This document shows positions 48,036 through 61,030 of a stretch of 64,000 nt of DNA, piece by piece; position 1 is the first letter of the stretch; every line of letters begins with the position of its first letter. The stretch spans positions 51,742,984 through 51,806,983 of the forward strand of contig NC_088300.1 in the NCBI RefSeq assembly GCF_032854445.1, given 5' to 3'. Under the pieces are notes generated by a model. The model was not told the origin of the DNA and did not search any database. It was given only the letters and a program-made list of their open reading frames with translations. Source of the DNA: Liolophura sinensis. Taxonomy: Eukaryota; Mollusca; Polyplacophora; Chitonida; Chitonidae. A program made the position numbers and the translations under genes.

Positions 48036-50350
48036 TTTTCGACATGGACTATTAAATGTATCGCTTGTATGACGTTTTGTTTTATGATATAGCTGCTATT
48101 CAGAACATTGACCCGAAAAGTACATTTAATAACTGATGGTTGGTCGCAGTCGGAGTCCTCAAAATTGTTATAGACTATTGATACGTGTACTAATGGGTGG
48201 GATGGAACGTTGTGTATGGTAAATAATGTATGGTGGGGGGAAACATATCACCGTGTTCATTATCACCAGGCCGAACTTACCCGTGGGAACTCTATCGTAG
48301 CCTATACACTGAAGTACTTTACAGTAGTTACTCTGTATATGAAGAGTTCGTCCACGCTACATAGTGCTTTTATAAAGGTACTTCACCTGATATGCACTTG
48401 GCACAGTGGATGCATGCATGTTTGATTCCGCTGTATGTATGACTGGTAGAGTGTCGTACATGGTGACCATGGTTGGTTGGTGTTTGAGATGTTGGCGTGT
48501 GCCAGTCCCCCGACGGGACTGGTTTACACCAAAACCATTCCAGCGTCTCCGAAATCTGTATATTTCAAGTTATTCTGTAACTAAAATTACAAGAAGGAGC
48601 AAAAACATATTAAAATCTTCCGAAGGGCACAATAAACTACATGGAGAATTCAGGTCGTGTTCTTCTCTGAGCAAGCAAACCGTGCATTGTTAAGTGCTTA
48701 ACACCAAGTGAGACTACCCGCTGTTCCAGCTTACAACGAACTGTGTCCATGTTTTGACCTACCATCATATAAAGACAATGGGTTTACATTGCAAAAAAAC
48801 AAAATAAAAAGCTCAGATTTGCAGAGAATCCTGAATAATATATAACGTGTGGAAATTCGGTTGTGCCCAAGCGAAACTCTGTCTCGTGTGATATATGGAG
48901 TGATCAGAACATTGGTCTCTCCTTCGAACTGCTAACCAGTAATTGGTGATTCCGGAATCAACCGGACAATAATATACATTCTGCATCTATCTCAGTCGTG
49001 TGCACGTCCAATGAAATCTCTTTGTCAAAGGAAATAGTTGCATCGCTGTTGGTAGAAAATATAAAGACACATGCAAATGACCAACTGCCTGTTGCAGGTA
49101 CCCTGAATGTCATTGGGGAGAGTATCATTTGCTCACCCCAAAACACACCATGTAATATCCTTTAATACCATTCTACTATAGCCCCTGTGCCTGCACGGCA
49201 TTTACTTTCACCCCCTGCACCCCCACACAATCCACTATAGCCTCATCACCGTCGGTCTCTTCACTTAATCAGTATACCCCTGTAGTCAGGTTTTAATTCC
49301 TCTCCATCCAGAGGCTTTCCGCATTCGCACAACAGATGGCGGCTACAGCCTCATCAACTAGATTGCTAATTCTGACAGCAGACGGTCACAAAAGCGACAT
49401 GGAAGACCACGGACCTGGGCGAGAGCTAAAACTATAGCCGTCTAGATTGTCTTTCTCTGGATCATACGGCTGTGAAACACAATACCTTGGGTCTAATTGG
49501 CCGAATTCGCATGTATCATTAGATCCCTTACATGTTTGATTGATTAATCACCAGTACGGCCGGTATATAGCCAGAGCCTGAGCGTGACTCCCTGACGATT
49601 GCCATCTTGAACATAACTGAAAGTGTAGCCTATAACCCGCATTCTATCCAGATCTCTGTCACTGTTTTTCCTGTAATATTTCCCCTTCATCGTTCTGAAC
49701 GCAGGTCACGCACTGTCTTTTTCTCGTCATATAACACCTTTTTTGTTCCAAAAGTTTTGATGAAGGAGAGCGTACGTCAAAAAATATAAGAATGTAATGT
49801 TCTCAAGTAACTGTCAACGGGTCATCCGTTTAGTTTCACTTAACGTACACAACTGTCACTCTCGCGAGCTTGGTAATGGATTAAAACGGCAGAATACTGC
49901 AATATCTGGCAACATGTATAAACCGAGTCTTTATAAGTGATGTAAATAACGTGATGAATACATTGTCAACTGTTTTACGATGCTCATTCGACTCTCTAAT
50001 ATGGAAATCACTGAAGGTCAGCGTCGTATGCTATGTTACAGTTAACAGTATATATTTATATATAAAAGCAACAGCCATTTATATTCCTTTTTTTCTAAAA
50101 GTCATATGAAATTTTTTAGTGTAATTTTTCCTCTTATTTTGTACTCTTACAGCTTCATTTAAACGAAGTTTAAAACATACATACACCATGTAACAGCATT
50201 CTTCGTTCGAAAGTGTTCAAATATTTTTTTCTCTTATATTGTAGACTTAAAGCTTATCATAAAAGGTGTTTAAAAGATACGGCTGAATTCTTGTTTGAAA
50301 CTATCCAAATATCCAGGTTTTCAGTCTGTAGTACATGTATTGTCAATTTT
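48036..50350. other. Unannotated DNA
   Basis: A 95-codon frame at 48406-48693 and shorter ones were not recognised. No repeat family seen. Confidence 0.5.
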
Positions 50351-50403
50351 GATATTTTTTCAGCATTCGAGGATAATGCCAAGTACTGGTTGGCTCTGTT
50401 CCG

Positions 50404-50488
<85 letters not shown>

Positions 50489-50546
50489 GACCGGAACACA
50501 GAGCCAACCAGTACTTGGCATTATCCTCGAATGCTGAAAAAATATC
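50351..50546. repeat. Large inverted repeat around a (TA)n core
   Basis: The left arm is 50351-50406 and the right arm 50489-50546. The right arm is the reverse complement of the left over about 56 bases, with only a two-base insertion (ACAC for AC near 50497). The arms begin GATATTTTTTCAGC and end TTGGCTCTGTTCCGGTC. The 82-bp spacer at 50407-50488 is almost pure (TA)n with one AA interruption, so the whole unit could fold into a nearly continuous hairpin of about 98 base pairs. Open frames of repeated IY residues on both strands here are artefacts of the TA array. Confidence 0.95.
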
Positions 50547-50555
50547 AGCGTTCCG

Positions 50556-50645
<90 letters not shown>

Positions 50646-50654
50646 CGGAACGCT
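50547..50654. repeat. Second palindrome AGCGTTCCGGTC-(TA)n-GACCGGAACGCT
   Basis: Perfect 12-bp arms at 50547-50558 and 50643-50654 flank an 84-bp uninterrupted (TA)n tract at 50559-50642. It abuts the previous palindrome directly and shares the TTCCGGTC arm core with it, so TTCCGGTC/GACCGGAA occurs four times in 300 bp in alternating orientation. This fits a small foldback or MITE-like element, or replication-based templated copying. It was not matched to a named family. Confidence 0.93.
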
Positions 50655-51279
50655 ACAGGCTCCCAAGGAGAAAGTGAACCAAAATACGTAACCATAGTTA
50701 GATATTTGAAAAGATATCTTGAAAGTTTTGGCTAAATGGACAGGAATACACGTTTGTCGAGGTTTGGTCTATGTACATATACGTTAGCGTTGATGAGAGT
50801 TTTCGCGCGCTGCGCTAGAAAAAGGGCATGACATATGGCCTACCTGAGTGCATGACCCTAGGTACAACAAGAATATGCACAACAAAAGCCTGAAAGATCA
50901 AGTTATTGAACTGAACAGACCCATATGAAGATGCCCTAAAAGGCGTCAGGAGCCATGTCTTTTAAGGGAACGATGTGGAAAGTCTTGGAATAATGATGTG
51001 GTGAACCCATGTATAAATGACAACACCTGTAATTAAAGACAAGAGACTGAATAAAACAAAAACAGGCAAGGTCATCTTCTGCATATAAGTTTTGAAATTA
51101 GCATCCAGAGGTAAAGAACGGATGCGATATACATTGTAAAGCTGGCTTAATAATCAGCAGGCTTAACGTATTTTCTTGGTTGTAACTGATGGGATTGTTC
51201 CATACAGTGTGTAAATGTCTCATGATATAACTTTTTACCCAGGCAGTACCATTTTCTGCACCCACAACAGCACTGAAAG

Positions 51280-51345
51280 TTATCGTATATAAGTGAAAAA
51301 TTCTTGAGAATGGCGTTAAACAAGAATCACACAAATAAATATAAC
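51280..51345 (+). repeat. SINE family A, tail fragment
   Basis: GTATATAAGTGAAAAATTCT, TGAGAATGGCGTTAAAC and ACACAAATAAATAT give the core and tail. Confidence 0.65.
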
Positions 51346-53288
51346 GGCTAATTATACAGTGAGACATCACCTCATTTATACAAAAATGAAACAGACGCGT
51401 ACGGCGAAGCACTAATTGCACTACGACCATTTATGCAGTGACATACATTTTGGCTACTGCCAGTACGGTGAGATGGCGATGGGGAGTGAAAGGCTAATGG
51501 TCTGACCCAGGCACCAAAGCCAACACCAGATGGGTGCTAGCGACTAATGGTGTGGGGTGAATGAAACCATGAAAGGGCTGTTGTTTAGGGTGTGGCAGGG
51601 TGGGAGGCTAGGGGTGTGGCCAACACGTGGCCTGAATTCCAGCGGAAAAGATCAAGGGCTCCACAAATACTTCTCACCCTATACTTTTGACCCTGCCCTT
51701 TAAAACATTACGAGGGGGGTCGTTCATTGGGATATGCGTTAAATAGACTGCATGGTATTCTTGACCTGTATTAACCTCTCGAAAATGCGCATGACTAGAA
51801 ATTAAGTGTTATGATTTTTTGCTGTATGCCACGCGTAGGCATATGGACTCGCTATAGACCAGTTATCCGACTAGCATATAGAAATAAATAGTACATATTA
51901 GAATAATTGTTTTATTTGGGGTAGAACAGTTCTTCAATCCGTATTGACATTTGAAGAGTTACTTCCAGTTGAAGTTATAATTTTTTTTGTATCGTATACA
52001 TGTGTAATAAAGTATAACATTTGGTTGTTAACTGTGATCTGATTTGTCAGGGGAAACATCTACATATTATGCCTCCGAACAAGATTACACCATTAGGTAA
52101 AAAATAACTTGTCTAAATGACTCTAGTCTAAATGACTTTCCACGGAATGGAACTCATGCATTCATGGAATAGCTTACCTCTGCTTAACTTTAGCCACTCT
52201 TCAGACAAGTTGCTTCACAGTATCTCAATTTAAAACAGCACCTGAACTCCGATTGACAGTTGTTTTATTTAATTCAATTCACATTTGAAAAAAAAGACAA
52301 TTACAGAAGGTTTACATTGGATGCATTTGAGGAATATAATATCGATCGCAGATCACAAAATCAGGTTTGGTTCGTATCTGGTTATACAACGTCAAAATTG
52401 TAAATATTAGTCTACAATACAAAATGTGTTTGAACGCAATTTCAGATTCGTGATTTTGAACATATATATTATTCATAATAAATAGTTGGAAAATATTGCG
52501 GAAGTGTCGTTCAGCCATCATCATTCATTCACTCCAATCATAAGCTAATCATACGATACAAAACTCAGACAAGAGCCATTTTCCATCGCAGGGAGCGTAG
52601 ACCAAGTTGAATAGAGCTGGGATTATGTATATAGTAGTCTCATATTGGAAAAATCATCACAACTAATGAATTAAAGACAAATGTATCCTTAGTATATAGT
52701 AACACAATCAACTTATCCTAATTTTGTAATTTCACTTCTACTTCTTTAGCATTATAATGTCGCTTGACCATCAGGTTTCTACACAGCACCGTTGGTTCGG
52801 GACACAGAGTGGATCCCATGAAAAGTGCCGATATCTTACCGGATACTTTTGGAACATTACTGAACCATTTAAACCGCATGTGATCAGTTTGACCAATTTT
52901 TTCCCCTATAGTTCGCATATTCCTGGAGGGAGATCTTTTTGAAGAGTTTAGTGAGCAAAAAGTCTTGGAAACCTTTTTAACCTTTAACTAATGAACTATG
53001 CTTACAGGTAAGCATGGGTGTTTAGCTCATTTAACTACAGCCTTGATCTCACCACAGCCTATACCTGCTCCCGAACAAAGAACACTGCATGGCTGGCTCA
53101 CCTTTTCAGCTGCAAGTCAGACCGTTTCTCAGTTATATACACTTGATGAAAAGTGGTGTAGTTGGAGAATCAATAAACCTCACGACTATAGGATATAACA
53201 GACAGACATTCTTCAGTACCCTATATACGAGTTGTTAATAAATGATATATAGGCAGTATCACAGACCTCCAACCCTCACCATGTCTAT

Positions 53289-53370
53289 ACCCTGGATTCC
53301 AATTCTTCTATATAGGGTGCAATTTCACTCTCTAAAGAAAAAGAAACGTGGGGTGAAATTGGAATCGTAA
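53289..53370. repeat. Imperfect hairpin
   Basis: GGATTCCAATT near 53292 pairs with AATTGGAATC near 53360, and inside it TGCAATTTCAC pairs with GTGAAATTG. The middle holds a purine-rich loop (AAAGAAAAAGAAACG). It could be a small foldback element. Confidence 0.55.
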
Positions 53371-55199
53371 TGAAAAACAATGTGCTTGTGATTATAATAG
53401 AATTTCTTTATGTTAACAATATTTTGGTATGGGTTATTTCTTTCGATGTATCAGTTGGCAAAATGTGGGAATGTGTGCTAGTGGTAATTCTATCAATTAT
53501 TATAGTACAAGATGATACAATATCCCAGACAGTTCGTCCCAGTACAAATATAAATTGTGATCAGACGGTTTCTGTTTTCTTGCCCATAGCTACAAAAATG
53601 CCTTGAGAAATATATATCTCTTATTTTGTGATACAGATTGCATATGTAGCTATTGGCATACAATTTTAACGTGGACTATTTCACATAAAATTCTTTTATC
53701 TTCACTTTCGGCAGCTAGCAGAATGTCTACAGCATACAAATTTCGGGGCGTTATGAACTGCATGAATTAAAACAAGTATTTCGCTGTCAATCAGCCAAGG
53801 TACAAATATGAAACCAAGCATATATATGTGGATTTAATAAGTGATAAGCATGTCTAATGCGCATGCGGGGATGTCAAATGCAATGTAAACATTGTTCTTT
53901 CATACGTTGCTGATTATTACACTCCGATAAACATTTACTAATGTTCAAAGCATGCAAGAGCGATGAATGCTTATGAGCCATTAGATGGCCGGAAATACAC
54001 CGTGGCAGGGGAGGTTATATATATTTACCAATCGTTGTTAGACAGGGTATTCAGCCCTGGACTAAAATCTGTATGCATTGTCAGTGCCCCGTAGTTAGAG
54101 GTTTCTTATGATGTTGGGTTGTTCTGCTTGAATTAATTGATCTGATAAAAAGCATCTCTGAGGGGGAGAGTCAATATTTGGCGTGTTAGCCGACTGCGTT
54201 TTCAGGCTACCGTAGCGCACGTTTCCCATATGTTCGGCCGTGTTGCACTGTTTACATTATTTATTGAATTCTCGGTCAGAGCTTTACGGAATCAGGATAG
54301 CGCAAATTAAGGATCTTCTCTTCTTGAGCTGTAACTCCATGGCCCAGCGGGTCTTATTAAACTGATAAATCGACACAGTTAGCAGCCGATGCTTCAGACT
54401 CAAGACGTTGAACTGTTAGGGTGCACACGAATATATTTCTCTCATAACAATGGCCCAAGTCCATGTAGCTCCCAGCTTGCCTTTTTGGGTTTGTTGAAGG
54501 CCATTGTTTCATATTGTTGACGGGACACATAGTTTAAACCCTACCGGGTCAAATGAGAGACACACGTAAACCACGAAGAAATCGTAAATCCATATAATAT
54601 ATGCACACGTTACAAGAATCATCGAATATAACAAAAAATTAATGCAGGGATGATTTATTTTATATAGTTGTTAATTCAATTTCTATTTATACTGACAATG
54701 GTACACGTGTATTTTTTTTAGAAAATATTCCAATGCATCGTATGCAGGTAACTTTTAAATCTCAGATACAGACATTCTTACATTCCTATATCACTTCATG
54801 GAAAACCAGTGGCCAAAAAAAAATCCATTCGTGACATATAGGGCATAAATAAATGTCATAGGCCGTTACACTTACTCTCATCTTCAAAAAATGAAAGGGA
54901 TTGTAAAATTTCCCTTGTGGCCCCTCTGACTACAATAACATAACGATGATTTAAAAAAAGCATATATTTCATACAATGCTTTTTTTTTGCTCATTTTTCA
55001 AAAAAAAAAACCCAATCATTTCGATATGGCATTTCATTTTTTAACTATTTAAGTCATGCTCCGATCGACTCCCTCAAGAATACTGACAAAATAATGCCTT
55101 TCACCGTTTAACAATTCTTAGTGAAGACTGAAGATGATAAAAAGTGCAACTATGTTAAATTGGTCTCGGATGAGTTGAGTGAGCACACAGTACAAGTCC

Positions 55200-55660
55200 T
55201 GTAACAGGTCCGCGCTTCTCCATCATTAGTTTAATAAACTGTAGAGGGAATTAAAATAGCGCGCTGCAAAAATGAGTCCAGTTTATAATAAGTCGCGGAG
55301 GGATTTCCGATCAGTTTACGCTCGTCGCAGTGGCAACAAATGGGCCTCGAGAGATGTGCATTTAGTTCTGCCGGTGATAAAACACTTTTATTTAGTTGAG
55401 GCCAGACCGGTGTTTATCGCCTAGAAATCTGAAGAGGCTTCCGGATAGGTTTATCAATTTCTTCACCACAAATTGGCGTTTGTCAAATACGTCGGCACAG
55501 ATTTGCTCGAGTTTCACCTCGGCCCTGATATCTGTACAGAGTTTTCGATACGACTGGTGCCCCGGTATACAGCCTCGCATAAATCTGGTAATATCTCCGA
55601 CAACGTCAAATAGTCGCTGATGACATTTTGGTCCTCTCTTCGGTCCGCGCTATAAGAGTT
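55200..55660. promoter_or_regulatory. Candidate conserved non-coding island
   Basis: Contains CCAGTTTATAATAAGTCGCG, AAAACACTTTTATTTAG and CGGATAGGTTTATCAATTTC in a balanced-composition block. Overlapping frames of 62-75 codons on both strands are unrecognised. Confidence 0.3.
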
Positions 55661-57079
55661 ATCATATGTCGTAAATTGAAGATTAAATACGGTGGTGAGA
55701 GATAAGAGACATTCATTATATATCCTGGTGAAATAAAACATCTTTCTGGAAACTTTCGTTGGAAATTATGTACCCATTAGACCATATTCATTTATGTGTA
55801 CACGCAAGTCAGTTTTGTACCATGCACTGTGAACTTTCTGTAGCACACTTTGCACGGTACCACCTATACTGTGCATTATATTACCACCTTATGTCCAAGA
55901 CCCATAAGCTTTAGACCGCAGACGAGGTTTGTATATTTCAAAGTTATTTACACAAATAAATAAACTATGCAGATGTTTGGTATGATTATAGACCCGGGAA
56001 ACCAACACGCCAGAAATATCTTCCTTATGTATTTATTAACAAGCAAGTGATTTAAAAATCACGTTGTTTTACATTACGCGTACACATTACGCGTCACATG
56101 TGTGCAGACTATAAATAATACCATAATATCTGTTGCAGTTGTGCATAAGTCTAGAATTTATATTATTACATCTGACAGTTTATAAGTTTTTAAACCAAAA
56201 ATTCGCATTATATGTGCAGAAGTGATCTTACAAGAGATTTCTCATTGTGACTTTGTACTGGCCCCGATCGTTTAAGCATTCCAAATCGTTCCAAATTGTT
56301 TAAAAATATTTCATCGATTTAAAATGTATACTAGATGATACAGTGAATGTATTTGGTTGGGAAAGTTAAGCTTAGAAGTTAGTGCTCTTTGAATGTAATA
56401 TAAATATTTCATCTTTTCTTACACAGGCAGAAAAACAAGTGCCGTACGATATATTTTCGGTCGAATTGTTTTTGAAAGTATTCGTATATTTTGCATCTAG
56501 TCGGCCAACAATTACAAATAAATAATAATTTATTTAATAAAAATAACATACTTTGTAGCAATGCTGTTCCATACTGTGATATGTAAACATTGTAAACAGA
56601 GAAGGAAAACCTGATTATATACCAATGCGCCACACGCCTCAATGCATGAGCAGAATCATACCAAATTTAGCATATATGTAATGCGTATTAACATTTGTTT
56701 CAATAAAGTCAGCCCTTTTTTTTTTCTTTTCATGAAGAAACTGAGTATCGTTATCTGTTGACCTTCCATCAGTTCTGTATATTATGGCTAAGTAGAGTGG
56801 ACTTGCATGCATTGCCTGGCCGTGTGGACAAGGGGAGACAATTTGTCCTTTTGTGAAGTGCGTCATTGTATCCTTAAATTGACCTGCATTTGTGAATTGA
56901 CTGGTATACGAAGAGATCAAGCAATAAAAACAAAATATAGTAAAGAAATAAATATAACTAATGAAAAACAAAAAAGGGAAATGCCATCAAACAATCACAT
57001 TAGTTTATGGTATGTAGAACATTCAAAAGGGGACATTGGACTGGATGACTTTAACCAAGTAATTCACTATTTTTCGTTT
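55661..57079. other. Unannotated AT-rich DNA
   Basis: Frames at 56409-56642, 56639-56971 and 56807-57085 overlap on opposite strands and are unrecognised. Confidence 0.5.
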
Positions 57080-57416
57080 GAGTGAGTGAGTGCTTGGGGT
57101 ATAACGTCGTACTTAACAATATTTCAGTCATATGACGACGAAGGAATCCTTAGGGTGTATGTAATGGACGGATTTCCACCGCTCTTTTATCTAGTGCTAC
57201 TTCACTGAGACGACTTACCGAAGGCAAGTAAGCCGCCCCGCCCGAGCCATTATACTGATACTGGTCAACCAGTCGTTGCAACCCCTCCATGCTGAACGCC
57301 AAGCGAGGAAATTATAACTTCGCCTTTTAAGGTCTTAGGTGTGACTCGACCCATGATTGACCCTGGATCTACCGCTCCCGAAGCGGACGCTCTACCAACT
57401 GTGCTATAGGGGCCGG
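57080..57416 (-). repeat. SINE family B2, complete with tRNA-like head
   Basis: The minus strand begins GGCCCCTATAGCACAGTTGG and TAGAGCGTCCGCTTCGGG, a clear tRNA-like 5' part with the A box. A B-box-like GGGTCAATC follows at about 40 bases and GGGTCGAGTC slightly further on. The end is the CCCCAAGCACTCACTC tail. Compared with the 47.7-kb copy it lacks about 20 bases after GGGTGTATGTA. Confidence 0.92.
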
Positions 57417-57574
57417 TTTTTTCAGTTGAACATTGTGTATGCTTGCTCTATGAATTGAAATGGGCGTTTATATCCACATAACGATATACAAATCGGCGTA
57501 AAACATGAATTTATTCATTCATTTATACATTTTTTTATCCAATGATTCATTAATTCTGCAATCCTTTAATTCAT

Positions 57575-57750
57575 GTATTTGTTTATTTGTTTGTTTATTT
57601 TCTTGCTGTTTAACGCCATGCTCACGTTTTCTCCTGTGCGATGGCTGTTTGGTGGAAGGAATCGGAATGCCATTGGCAGACCACCGCTCTTTGTTAAGTT
57701 ACTAACGAACTTTCCCAGTGTGACGTACCGGTACCGAGATGGACACTATA
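57575..57750 (-). repeat. SINE-like element, strongly diverged
   Basis: GCTGTTTAACGCCATGCTCA next to (TTTG/TTTA)n resembles the minus-strand tail of families A and B. Downstream GACCACCGCTCTTTGTTA recalls the body of family B. Too decayed to assign. Confidence 0.45.
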
Positions 57751-58642
57751 ATGATGGAAGACACGACGTTAGTTTGAACACGCATCTTGTGTTCTATACG
57801 GACCTTTCATGTATGTATACACACAGATATCTTAACCCAACCTAGCTGAAACAATACTAGAGCTACGCTAGTAGGCCTAGTGTTTCAACCAGCTTGGGCT
57901 ATATATGCATCAAATAATTATAATGTATTGTAGGAAACTTATTTAGTCAATGATTTTCATATCGATGTTAAATTTATGAAGGTAACCATTTTCACATGAT
58001 TACATATTCTCATATCGAGATAGTTTTGCGCTTGCAAAGTTTTGATGGCTCTTTCTTTTTTGTCAGAATGACACAGATGTTGACTCCGACAATAAACACC
58101 TCACAAATAATTAAGCTTCTAATGGGTTGCTTATTTTACGCGTTATTTTATTATTTTCTTTTTTCTTTTTTCTTTTTGTCGTGACTGGTCAGAAGACAGT
58201 CATCCATTTAATTTGAAGTCGTCATAAGGTTATTACTGACGTTTGGCATTATCTCCCATTTATCTCATTCACTTTTGGAGACACAGCTGTAGGGTGAAGG
58301 CAAAAAACCGAAATGTAATTATTTCTGAGCAGTCATTATGACAGAAATATTCGCCATTTCAATTAGCCAATGACAAATCTATTAAAGGGGCGCCAAGCTT
58401 TATTTCGACAGCGCTACATTTTAGGATTTAGAGTCGCCGGCGTTGCGTCAAGGGACAAGAACATAGTCATCTTTGTTACGCTCGATAATTGACCATAATA
58501 ACTGGTCAAAAATGTGAGCACAGGGACTGATCATTCATAGAACATACACTGTGTCCGTTGTCTTGGACCTGTTTGTGCTGGAACAGGGTGCATGGAAAAT
58601 CTAAAGGGAAGAGACAATCCCACAAACTCCATCTTGCACAAC
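57751..58642. other. Unannotated DNA
   Basis: A pyrimidine tract (TTTTCTTTTTTCTTTTTTCT) lies near 58156. Otherwise nothing recognised. Confidence 0.5.
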
Positions 58643-58764
58643 ATATTTATTTATTTGATTAGTGTTTTGCGCCGTACTCAAGAATATTTCACTTATACGC
58701 CGGCTGCCAGCATGATGGTGGGAGGAAACCGGGTAGGGCCCGAGGGAAACCCAGGACCCATTGG
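58643..58764 (-). repeat. SINE family A, 3' part
   Basis: TTATTTGATTAGTGTTTTGC, GCCGTACTCAAGAATATTTC and GTGGGAGGAAACCGGG match the copy at 45 kb closely. Confidence 0.88.
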
Positions 58765-58939
58765 GAGTTCTTGTGTATTCACACTTACAAAGCAAGCATA
58801 TGCATACAAAGTCAAGACAGGAAACGTAAGTAAAATTTTGAAAGATATCAACAATACAACGTTCCTTATGTTATAACTTGGTTTTGATTCAAGTTATCGG
58901 AAAATGGTATAATTATGCAATATGTGGGAAAGTTTGTCA

Positions 58940-59070
58940 GTAACTAGCCGACGGCTTGTGGTTTATCCCGGGCACTCGGGTATCCGCCACACTTAAAACG
59001 ACTGTCGATATAGTATAAGTGAAATATTTTTGAGTATGGCATTAAACAACATCCAAACAGATGAATAAAT
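58940..59070 (+). repeat. SINE family A, 3' part
   Basis: GTATAAGTGAAATATTTTTG, AGTATGGCATTAAACAAC and an AATAAAT end. It lies about 175 bp from the opposite-strand copy at 58.6 kb. A short further core (CTTGAGTACGGCATTAAATG) follows at about 59152. Confidence 0.7.
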
Positions 59071-59184
59071 ATAAAATTTTATCGACGATTATATATATAG
59101 TGGAAGTTATAAAGCTGACCGCCATCGAAAATATAAATACATTGAAACTTCTTGAGTACGGCATTAAATGCCAATGAAATATAA

Positions 59185-60494
59185 ACATGTGTACATATAC
59201 ATATTTTTTAAGCAATTTTTCCATGATGGTATCCAATACCGACTTAATCCAGCAGTTCCAAATGAATGACATTTATCAGAATTGCCACCAGAATTCGGGT
59301 GTTGCAGGATGATGTTCCGGACTTCCATAATAAGATAACACTCGCACGGCAATTTAGACTAATGTAATGACAGATATTACAATAATGATAAGGTGAAGGG
59401 TGATGAGATTAGTTTGCACTAATTTGAAACGACAGACATTAAAACTTTAACCGATTCTGAAAATTAGATTTACCAAGCGGAGTAATCATCTACTGGTGCA
59501 TGCGTGCATGACACTTAGCACGGGAAAGCAGTCCACATGCGTCTGTATCAAATACGGTTTCATCTCAGTTCGCTGACAAGACGGGTCACCTGACTCAGAT
59601 CCAACATGTTGAATGTAGATAGTGGCGATGGATAGTGCAATGGGTGGAGGAGGGCAAGCGAGAAAAGGGGATTGGCGCACCTTAATTTGAAATGTCATAA
59701 ATGAAAGGCGACAACGGCTTATTTGTCATTTTTGTGTTAGTCTAAACTTTAAAAGCGTCCCTGTAAAGTTTACCTCCTTGTATTCTATGAGAACTGAAGT
59801 CAGACGCGTTTTGAAGCTTAGACAAAAAAGTAGTAAAATTAGGCGTTGTCATCTAATGTTTATGTGGGTCTGTTAAACCATTATAATTCGAAACTTAAAT
59901 GTGCAATATAGCCCCCTTATTTATAACTGACAAAGACTTTATGAGTTTATTCCAAAGGAATGTGCTATGTCCAGTGACGTATACTTACACTGATAAATTG
60001 GAGGTTTAAAGACAATAAGATATAACGCGTGAAATAAATAAAACAAAATGAAACATTAAAAGATAGACATTATGCGTTAACAAATTATTATATCAAGGCA
60101 TACAAGTATTATTTACGCATTTAATTATTTATTTAATTAATTAATTATATATTTATTACCTCCTGTAATTCAATTTCCGTACCTTGCCTGGTAAATCACA
60201 TCTGTCCCTATACCCAAGGCGACGCCAATTGTGGAAAAACTTACGGGAAGTTTGATATATATTAAATCTGGTGGAAGTGGCCCCTGCAAAATGTTAACCA
60301 AAGATCGGGCGTATCAATTTCATGCATATCAGGGTATACACATAAATGTGGACATAAATGTAAGATATATGTTTAGCAATATGTTTAACAATAACCTATA
60401 ATCATGCATGGAAAACGGTGTCTAGATAAAGGCAGAGTGTACAGACGGGGAAAAACGCATACATGAGCTTTAACCAATATTACAAAAAAAGATA
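59185..60494. other. Unannotated AT-rich DNA upstream of CCT7
   Basis: A (TTAA/ATTA)-rich stretch lies at 60120-60155. No gene recognised. Confidence 0.5.
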
Positions 60495-60560
60495 GTAACA
60501 TTTCACTTATACGATGGCGAAATGCATTATAGTGGGATGAATATTGGAAATTTCATTATA
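60495..60560 (-). repeat. SINE family A fragment
   Basis: AACATTTCACTTATACGATG and GCATTATAGTGGGATGA match the core and body of minus-strand copies. Confidence 0.6.
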
Positions 60561-61030
60561 TTTTGGAGACAGCTAAAATGTGTACAAATAAATAGATGTA
60601 TATAGCTATATATAAAGTATACTCCCAGCGACTGAATAATTAGTTATAAATTATCAGGTATCCGAAGACAAGTACATTTTGTATGACACGTCTTCAGAGC
60701 AAATATCTTAAAGTAAACCTATTGTAGGTTCTTGCGAAACGTGATGTTTGTATCGAAATTTTTAAACACTCTCTGTAATTCAGTCATACTGACTGAAGGT
60801 ACAAGTAGTTTCTTTTATGGCTGGCTCTCAAGTACAGATGAAGTGAAATATGTTTAAAAAACACAGAACTAAGTTATATGTTATGTATATGTTATGCGTT
60901 ATGGTGCCGTTCCCTATGTGTAATCTCTCTGTATTTTCAGTCGTTACTATCAATGGGTTATCGCCCTTGATCCGCAATAGTGAGAAAAGGCGGTTATACA
61001 CGAGACTTTGCGAGAGGAAAACATTGAGCC
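60561..61030 (+). promoter_or_regulatory. Presumed CCT7 promoter and 5' UTR region
   Basis: This is the stretch directly upstream of the CCT7 start. It must hold the 5' UTR and probably the core promoter unless a further non-coding exon lies upstream. No clear TATA box, initiator or CpG-rich block could be assigned. The call rests on position only. Confidence 0.4.

Larger units (their letters stand above)
50655..55199. other. Unannotated DNA apart from one SINE A tail and one hairpin
   Basis: 51470-51620 is G-rich on the + strand. The 110-codon minus frame at 51098-51430 overlaps the SINE fragment and is not coding in my view. No gene recognised in the 4.5 kb. Confidence 0.5.

Noticed and set aside
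50213-50677. 154-codon open frame and two minus-strand frames rich in IY
   Set aside because: They are translations of the (TA)n arrays and palindrome arms, with no other coding signal.
57350-57416. Possible tRNA gene on the minus strand
   Set aside because: The A box and part of the arm pattern are good, but it continues into a SINE body shared with 47.7 kb, so it is a SINE head, not a tRNA gene.
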